Source: Enoplolaimus lenunculus
Taxonomy: Eukaryota > Nematoda > Enoplea > Enoplida > Thoracostomopsidae
Length of the DNA: 64,000 nucleotides
Assembly: GCA_030248215.1 (NCBI GenBank)
Contig: JASANG010003323.1
Location: forward strand, 62,001 to 126,000
Direction of reading: 5' to 3'
Shown piece by piece: positions 33,755 to 43,600 of the stretch. Each line of letters opens with the position of its first letter. Position 1 is the first letter of the stretch. The notes under the pieces are model-generated. The model ran no database searches, was not told the DNA's origin, and was given only the letters and a program-made list of their open reading frames with translations. The position numbers and the translations under genes are program-made.

Positions 33755-36700
33755 CTGACATAGTCATTTCGTCAATAGTATGATCAGCACATGCCGATAT
33801 ATCGTGTCCAGTGCTACCACAGTTACAGCACGTTAATTCTGCAGCGGTATCGCAAGATCTCGTATCCTCCACGCCTACGGTACTGCCTGCAATGGTCATC
33901 ATTGCTAGTGGCGCTGTTTGAGTAGCGTTTCGAGAATAATTGAAACTAACAGGTGCAACATCAGCAACTGGCGGAGATATGAAACTATGCCCTGCGTCAT
34001 GTTCAACCGGTCCAGTGCTAGGCTCAACGAAACCCATATTGAAATTAGCGTTGGGAACCGGAACAGCAAGCTGGGGCGACATAAACACCGGATGTCCGAC
34101 TCCGCCGTTTCGAACGGATGCCGGCACTTGTACAATCATTGGGAAAGGTCCATTTTCTGTCGGACCAGGATGAATTGTGCGGCATTCAGCATCAGACACA
34201 GCAATACGAGGCAACATCGGTGTTGAATTTACTGGTACGTAAGATTCAATATTCGGAGCGGCCCTATTTGAGTCGCTCGTCACAAAAGGTCCATGTTGGC
34301 TTTGAAGTAAAGTGCTCGGGTGATCAAGGCCAACTTCTAATGGATGTTTCTCGATTCTCGTAGGAGCTGCTGTATCATTGCTTCTAACAATCAGCGCAGC
34401 GATAGGATTAATATAATGAGGCTGCAACTGGCTGTACGGAACGTTGACATTTTTATTGGAATCAGCATCGTTAGTTGGAGCTGGCCAACAGTTTAGTTCA
34501 CCGAACGTTATACCTGCTTCGTAGACGGAGGGTTGGGACGAGCCCTCATTGTTAGCACCTCGTAAGGTTGGATTTATCGCACTTGCATGCGTCAAAGAAT
34601 TGGCTGCTAAATTTGGTTTGCACACCGAATAGTAGGGAGATTCTTCCAAACTGCAAATCTCAGAACAATCCGATTGTGCCGCTGCGCCAAAATTTTCGTT
34701 CCCTGGGTTAACTTCTGCGTGACATTGGCCGTTATTTACGCTAAAATCGGCGTTGCTAGTTAGATTGTTGTCACTTGTACACAGCTCGTCGGCTTTGCCA
34801 GCATTACTCCGGCTACCCGCTTGCTGATTCGATATCTGATGTCGGTTTAGCTCTGGAGAACCCGAGTTTGGCTGGTGAGAATGAGCATGTGAGGTCACAA
34901 TTGGCTGTCCGCAACGATTGTATTCATTTCCTGGGTCGTTAACGGTTTGATAAAAATATTCCGGGTGAAATGGCATCATCATTTCAGTGGTCATAGTAGC
35001 ATGAGGAGGAAATGTCGACGGGTCAAGCGGACCGCGGCTTGCGTTACTCGTAAGCGTTTGACTAAAAACCGGTATAACTCCAGTTGGATCTTGAACAGCA
35101 GCTGTCCCTGCTGTTATATAATTAAATAAAACCGGTGTGGTGTTTTGAAGTACAGGGGGTGCTGACGACAGTGAAACTAGTTGCATAATAGGTTCTGATT
35201 GGGTAGGACCGTCACTAAGCGGCATACTATCATTATGATTAATGTTATTAAACGTTTGGCTGGTCACATAGCTATTTCTTCGATAACTATTTGTCGTCGT
35301 CCCTGTAGTTGTTGCTGTTGTTGCACAAATCATGCCATTTTGAGTAGATAAATGAGGTTGTGGAGGTAATGCTGGATAGTATAAGGCTGCAGTTGAAAAT
35401 TGCCCAGATGCCGCGGTTGTAGGTACTAGAAGCGTTGGTGCAAACAAACCAGCAAAGCTACCAGGTGCGTCATTTACTGTAGGGGCAATTGCGTTCGAAG
35501 TAGCAATAAACGCCCCTGGACCGGCGCTTTGCTGTTCGTGAAAAATCGGCTGATGTGGCTGCCGCCCTGGCAAATGAGCAACAGGTAGCGCTCCCAAATG
35601 CGACGGTGGAACAATCAACTGAGAATACGCTAACGCGGGCGTAATACTGTTTTCGTTGTCAAGGGGTTGTTGATAGTATGCGTTCTTTGGGTATACATTG
35701 TTGTTGCTCGTCAAACAAGACACACGAGGGTCACAAGCACTCGCTATGCAACCTGCAACTTTCGGATCGTAATATGCTCGTGTAGTGTCTGAGTTTCTAC
35801 GGTTCGCTGGCGGTACATAAGCTCCCGGTGCTGCACTTGTAACATTGCTTTGAACAATCAACGGCGAAATGGACTCAAATCCTGGCGGCATTGAACGATA
35901 GTACGTTGTTGCGACTGGCATTTTATCGCTAGCATCAATACTGTTGGCACCGTCTTTCGCAGAGAATTTTTGAAGGACTGTTGTGCAATTTTGAACACTA
36001 CCACCAGAACGAGGTGTAGGGACTGCAGTACAAAGTTCGCACGATCCACAAATACACAGCGCTTGCGGATCCGTCAGAGCAATAATGCCGCTAGCAGTGT
36101 TTGAGTTTTGAAGCGGCAAGCTATTCGGGCTGCATACCGCAAGAGACACTGTCGTGGATGGTAGACCTCGAGGTGCTACTGAGAACAAACTTCGTGCGTT
36201 GTGTCCAGACAACGGAGGCGGTAGAAATATGGTGCAATTTGGAGCTGTGGTGGTTAAATCAAGTGACTGAGAGCTTGAATGTTTAGACCAGACTCGGCGA
36301 ACAGGGTTATAAAGCCGGCTATTTCGATATCCAGACCGCACTGGCAATTGCGGCGATAAAAGCGACGTCAGCCTGTATCGATCATAGTTTTGATTAGCCG
36401 TAGTAGATATAGCCCTACTAGGAGCCCCTCCATAGTTGCTATCAGCGAGTTGCTGTTGCTGAACAACAGGTGGTAAGCTTCGAGGTCGTGCAACATTTTC
36501 ATCGCCGCTATTTGCCGCCACAGTGGTAGCATGTGGCCACATTTTCCCGCCAATTTTCTCTCCAGGCACCACATTTTTATTACTACTTCGTTCCACAGAG
36601 CCAAGAGGCCAAATTTGTTGCGAACTAAAAAGACTCGGAACACTGATACTCATTAAATCTTCACTATTTGGGCGGTTCACTCCACTTGAGCAAGCTCCAA

Positions 36701-37605
36701 CCTCTAGACCGCCCATGGTGTGTCCGTAATTCTTCCTAGCATTCGAGGCGAAGGTAAAAGTAGGCGGCCGTTTGGGAGATCGAATATGAGCACTAACACT
36801 CGTCGTATTAACAACCCTTCGTCCAACATAAAACCGAGGCTCGTCCGGCATTGGTGACTCTGACAATCTAATAACATTACCATCAGCTCCACACGAAACT
36901 CCTACCCCCTGACAGGAACAACCCCGTCCCGCAGTTCCCAACTCTTCGTTGGACCTGAATTCGTTCGGAGTTGACAACAAAGTCCGTCTACTATGTTGAT
37001 AACGATCGTGTCTTTCGTCCTGAACAGCTGTCACAGGCGACCGCAGTAAACTGCACACATGGCCGTCTATTTCGCGATTACCAGCATCGCACCCCCGGTT
37101 CAGAGGCATGGTTTGACTCAAACCTGACCTGTACTTGATATCCACAGCCTTATGGTCATTTGAATTCCGCGACACCGCACAAATCTTGTTTCTACCAGCA
37201 TCATTAATCAACATCGGGGTTATATTATCTACAGAGTAGCGTTTATCAAACCGATCTGCGCGTTGCTCCAAATCATTTCTTAGCGCCAAAGTTTCGCTAA
37301 GCGCATCTGAGCTTACCGATAAACGGGCCGATTGAATCTTGATAGCAGGTTTGCCACCGCCGCGGGTCAGACTAGGATGATAAGCACCAGTGCAGTGAAT
37401 AGGATACACAGCTGATGTCGGGGTACAACTGTTACCAGCCGCGGACGACGTGAAAACAGGTGGTGTTGTTTGGCGAACAGTATGACAAAGCGCAGATGGT
37501 GATTTAACAATTGCATCTGACGTTACAATTGGACCATTAACGGCTTTGCAGGAATTTGCGGTCTGGAAGTCATCAGATTGTAATAACTTCGAAACTGAAT
37601 GCGAC
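33755..37605 (-). CDS. ZCCHC14-like: ZCCHC14-like large exon: disordered region and CCHC zinc knuckle
   Basis: A single exon of 1283 codons. The true 5' boundary is the acceptor CGTTTTAG at 37606, which joins in phase to the 38103 exon; the open frame upstream of it is intron. Most of the protein is Ser/Asn/Pro-rich and probably disordered. A Cys cluster CICGSCELC (about 36022-36063) resembles one in vertebrate ZCCHC14. The end carries the zinc knuckle CCNCGSTGHDISAC (CX2CX4HX4C, near 33787-33832) followed by TIDEMTMSG. Donor TCAG|GTATGA. Confidence 0.85.
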
Positions 37606-40600
37606 CTAAAACGTTCGCAAGTTAACGATAAAATGGAGGATATTTCCAATAGCTAGTGTCTAGTTGCGCATACAGCTAAACACACAGTCAAAGACAACCA
37701 TATAAATAATAAAAACAGTATTTGAGGCAAAAAATTTCAGTAAATAACACTTCGATGCCGAAAAAAGCGTAATCGTCCTAACCAAAAAGGATAACATAAT
37801 GCTTTCGTGTTCAATAGCCATCTTGTCACATATTCTCAAATGCATATAGCATCTATCACCAGTTAGCGATGGGTTTTCAAACTGACGAGCTGTTGCGATT
37901 GCTTAACTCAAAAAGGCACATAAGTAGGAAAAATCAAGTATATACGAAAATTTGCTACATTTCGAACGTCGTCATTCACTGGTTTGCAAACTACACTACA
38001 CTACCTAATACTCACTGGCGATCGATGTGACACACATTTGAGAATACGAGCCCTAGACATCAATATGCTTCTAAAAAACGTCGATGAAAACCGTGTTCTT
38101 ACTTGATACACCGAATTAAGGCGTCTAAATGTTCTTGTTCGCTTTTGTTTAAACAATATGTTTTGATTTGGTCATCCGAGAGACGATTGACCTGAACACA
38201 ATAATACAAAAATACAGTGTTAACCTTGACAGCACACGTACCTCCGGTTGTTGTAGAATGTAGCTGCTTTCGAAAACCTAATAGCCGTCAATCCCAAGAA
38301 AACAAGCTTAAAATAGAGACTACACAGGTTCAGTTATTAAGCCATTAAAAACAACACAAAATATTGCAATTTATCAAATCAACCACTACTATCATTCTTA
38401 CCATTTGACACAGCGAATCAAAATTAAGCGATTTAATTGTTTCATCGGCGTTCAATATTTGACATTTGCGTAACAATTTGACAAGATTGGTCACCGGATA
38501 TTGCTTTGAGTTGTTGCATAAATGCTCAATTACGAGGAAAATGCCCTGTTTTGCATCATCCACTTGGCTCTGCGTCTGTTCTTGTAAATCGGTATTATCG
38601 TCTGTAACTAAAGAACCCGTATCACTTTCTCTTAACTTTTACGTTACAAACGTCATGCATAAATCTAAGACTACTTATAGCTTATTATGAAATGAATATT
38701 GGCAACCAAAACGTTTACCGGCATCGCCAAAACGAAAAAATGAATGAATGATTTGTTTAAAACAACTTAACGCAAAAGAAGAGAACAGTAAAACTGGCGG
38801 ACCTTTCAATTTAGCAAAAATCTAATTAATAGTCTGATATTTTACAAATTGCTTTCGATTTTTTCTTTGAGACAAGACATAAAACAACTTTCACCGTTGT
38901 TGTAGTCAAATATAAACGTTCAAAAAAGTAAATACAACAAAAACTTAAAAAAATCACAGAACAAAACCTGCTTCAGTTTCACAAGTTTTCGATTTTAAAT
39001 TTGTATAAAATACACTTACCAGCAGCGCTAGTCGGGATTGTGCCGTCCGAACCCGAAATTTGCGTTTGAACTTGAACATTGGAAATATTATCACCCCTAG
39101 GTACCGTTTGCTTCGTAGGTCCATTCAAAGCACCGGTCATCCGAGATTCTATTTCAGAATCATCTGCCCTTGTACTTCGCTGTGTACCATTATGCGACGC
39201 CAAAGTATCCTTCAACAGCTCCTGCGGCACTTCGATGTTCGTCAGATATTCTACAGACCCAGTAATACCTGAACCGCATGCTTCTGCGTCATTAATCGCT
39301 ATTTTATTGGCGGGCCCAAGCTCCCGGGTGCTATCGTTTCCGTCTGCCAAGTCAACAGAATCGCCAGTAGCCGGTGCCCCACTATCAGACGTACCCCCAC
39401 AAGAGTACAAAGTGGCCGATGAATTTGTATGAGACACATTCGCTGTCGAGATGCTACAAGACGATAATAACGTACTGCTTGCAAGGCTATGAGCCATCGG
39501 AACGTTACGATGTGCTGATGTTGCAGAGAAAAATTCACAAACTATTGCATTTTGTAATATCAATGGAGGTAGCGTTCTAATTCGGCTGCAACAAAGAACA
39601 CGAATTTAAGCACAGATTTATGAAGTGTCATGTATATATTAAGGTATTCTTTGCATTCGCTGGGTCTCTACGGTGTGTTAGTTTCAACCGGTTCACACCG
39701 GTTCGTAACCCGGAAGCTTCAGCGGGGGTAATTTTCATTGACAAAATTTTTTTTTCATGAAAAATCCCATAACCGTTCTTTATCGCAGGCATGTATTTAA
39801 AATGTAAACACACTTTACACGCTTGTCCACTACATAATAACTGAAAAATTACACAACAAGCTATCCGCTGTCTGAACGACAAACACTCACCTGCGAGCAA
39901 ACAATAAATTTAGCAGACTTTAGTTGGTTCGTTTTTACAGCTTCCGAAATTTTGAACCGAAGTCAGCAAATAAAACGCATCTTCAGTCAACTCAGTACTC
40001 AAGTTATTACAAAAGGTAAATGAGTCGAAAAGACATTACAAGGACAACCCGTATCCGCGTTGCTGTTATGTAAATCAACTCTCCAAACATGATCTATTTC
40101 TGTCGCCCAAATAACATTTAGTGCCATATATTATAAAAAACATTTTCATACATGGTTACAATTGGATGCAAAGGATTACTGGCTTCTCCACAGCGGGGGG
40201 GGGGCAGCACTTTTCGAAATTTTCATTTCCCCCCCGGCGAAAATTTTGCCGCCCCCAGGAAAGGCTCCCCGGCGAATTTTCGGCCGCCCCCCAGCAAAGT
40301 TTTTTGCTGGGGGGCCCCAGGACTTTTCTAGGTCAAAAATTTTCAATGTTAAAACGTAAAGACCTGGACTTCTTTTGCGGCGGACATTCGGCAAAATATG
40401 ATTTTATATTACGCTGAGTACTCATAATTTTTAATAGCGTTACAAATACCCGTAGTAACTAATACAATTCAATAATGAACTGAAAAAGCACAATTATATA
40501 AAGACCGTTTCAGGGCATACAGCATTCGAAAGTACCTTGCAGCAGCAAGTTCAACCCGCCTCAGCCTTATGATAAATTGAAGCTGTGACTAATATATAAA

Positions 40601-43600
40601 ATATATGTTAATCACAGTTTCAATTATAGATTATCTATATTTTATATAATTGTGCTTCTTTCAACTTCTGGTTAAGTTGTCAGTATATACGTAATATTAG
40701 TTGAAATTATTGTTATTAGCGTTTGTGAGAAATTTTTGTCATGTTGAGCGATGAGTAATCTTACGTTGAGTTGGAAACACGGTTTAGAATGAAAAAAATG
40801 GTTTAAAAAGTCGGTTTGCAAAATTTTAAGCCTGCCCCCCAGGACCCCCAGATCATCTGGGGCCCCCCCAGGAAACTCCTGGGCCCCCCAGGAAACGCTT
40901 CCCGGCGGAAATTTTCAAGCTGTGGAGAAGCCAGTATTACATAGCAGTAGCGCACAATCAGACATCAAAACAAAGGATAGCTATTAAGGACATAAGGCAG
41001 AACACTTCCCTGTAACTTGGATGCTCAGTGATAAAACAGAAAAGTCGAGAACTCACTTTACATAATCCATAACTTGAGGCGATAACTCTTGTAGCTGCAG
41101 CTGTCCGAAAAATTCTAAAATTAAAATAGTAAATATAAACTGAATAAGCATATTTGAACAAATTCAAAATTGATACACTGGGTGGTCGCCATAATACAAA
41201 CCATTTAAGTCTGCAAATTTAAGCTGAAAACTTTTATGACAAAAAATAAAAACCTGTCACACAAACCTTGTCACATACCTGGGAATGTAAAAGTATACTT
41301 TTGGCGACTAGTTTCGTTGAACGATGCGATCAAACTGAGCAACTGAAAAAATTATAAACATAACTGTAAAAGGCAAAATCGCTACACTGAAAAGGGTTGA
41401 GTGGAAACAAACACCATATGCTGGCCAAAACTTAAGCCCCGTGATTCTCGTACAAGCTTTACTACTCGATGCAGAGCGTGACGACTGAGTTTATAGGTCA
41501 TACCTTCCCTTTCGGATGTTTATCCAGTTGACTCGAAAACTTTTACAATTGCCAAGCCTAGAAACCAGTCACTGAAATTTTTATACAACGTGCCCCCGAT
41601 TCTCTTTACAAAATCCGCACAGCATAATAATCTTCCGCAATAGATATTCAATAATGCAATAAAATTAATGGTAAACAAACATTAATCCACTGTGTTGACA
41701 GCTTAATTCTACTCTTAACAAAGTTCAGGTCCAAATGTAACAGTTTCTGCTGCCAGGAAGAATGTACAGTCATAGAGAGGGACTTAAGTGTGCACAGTTA
41801 ATCGCGGTTGAATCAGCGGTTGCGGTTTTATTAGTGCGGTTGAAGTTTCGAGACACAAACGCATTTACAAAACGCATTTACATCTCCAAGCATCCAAAAA
41901 TTTACTAGCAATCGCGTTTGCCGTTGCGGTTACGGTCGCAGTAACCAAGAGCAGTTTAGAGATCGCGTTTGCGAGCGACTGCGTCCTAGAAACGACCATT
42001 CGCCAGTAGAGCAACAGTTTTGAACGTGTTTGCAGTTAATTCTGTCCATGACTGTGTCACACGTGGGTTGCATTAATGCTGCGTTAAACTTACTCGGGAA
42101 TGAAACAAGTGTAAGTCGGTGACAGTTTTAGTAACGCACGATATTGAACCGTTCGACCACGTTGTCTAAAAATAAGAACAATACAAAACACAATATAGTA
42201 AAAACAACAAAAAATAATACTACAAACGTTTTTGCGTTTTGCAGTCAAGAAATAACTGAGATCAGGTATACTGTGAGCAATTTTTGTATCATAAAAATGT
42301 ATGAAACAGCTACTACAGGCTGCTCATATACAACACACGTAACGCTATAATACCATAATCCTAACAAAACGCTATTAAGAATTTTGCAAAACTCTGGCAT
42401 TTACGACTGAACGTTAAAAATTATAGTTCGAAATCATCAGCAAACTTATCTTCTGAATTGCAACCAAAATCCGCTTTGAAACTATTGAAAATTTTACTTT
42501 AAAGATTAACTGAAATTCAATACGAAATTTAAACGTATAAAAATTAGCTTGGAGTATGATCTGTGATATTTAAGCCTCAATGAAGAAGCCTATAAATATA
42601 TACTCATACATCATTTCTAACAATAATATACATAACTAACTTGAAACACAAATTCGAACTGATTATCGAATAAACGTCGCTGCGAACCTTTGACTTCAAC
42701 ATGCAACAGACAAGCTAAAACACAAAAACCAACAAACGTAAAATAAAATAAACTAATGCACGTAGTTGACAACATGCGCGACTGGACTAAGGCTTCTCCG
42801 GCCCTAGGCTAAATTGTTGCCTGCGCCTCGTGTAGTTGTGAATGAAATGAAAAAAAGCTGTTTTTTAGAAAAGCTGCAGTGCTTTGAAGATATATAAAAC
42901 ACATTCGTTACCAAAGAGATTCTCAACGCACACAGTGTTTATTTGCATACGTAACGTGGACAAAAATTTGTTGAAACACTGCTGAAAATACGTATGTGGA
43001 GCGATCCAGCTTTAATATACAGATTAGCAATAATTTGTTGAATAGTTGTACCTAAATCTTTTTTCAAATTAGACATCAACGATTTCACATCTGCGGCGTA
43101 CGCTGGACGAGCCAATCCTAATCCTTAATTTATTACTGCTGGTTGGCAAGTTTAAAATTTGTCACTCGTTAATTCCAGCGGTAGGCATTTTCGGCGGACA
43201 GGCATCAAAAGTAAATGTGGACGATGTATAGTTCAATTTTGTCATCACGTAACCAATCAAAAACAAAGTAAATAATTTACCATAAAATGAAAAGATTCCT
43301 CTGTCTGGCAACATTAAGTCACGGGCAGAATTACGTGCAAAAACGGCCGCCGTGTTCAAAACCTCGGTTATGATCATGATTGTTCCTTTCTTGGATGCAA
43401 CCGCTCGCAAACGCGGTGTACACTGCTTGCGGTTTACTGCAGCGATAACCGCGATTGCTAGCATTATTTGTTACCGCGTTTAGAACCGCGACTGCAACCG
43501 CGTCTGTAGACACGACTGGTCGCGAGCAAAGAAACTTCAATCGCGATTATAAACCGACGACCGGAGACGTAACCGTGATTACTGTGCCCTTAATTATGTC

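Noticed and set aside
37606-37649. N-terminal extension of the large ZCCHC14-like frame
   Set aside because: The open frame continues past 37605, but the acceptor CGTTTTAG at 37606 joins in phase to the SAM exon at 38103; the extra codons are intron.
43162-43464. 100-codon frame on the minus strand inside a ZCCHC14-like intron
   Set aside because: Its start overlaps a GCGGTT MITE and it does not fit the phases of the flanking exons; no family match.
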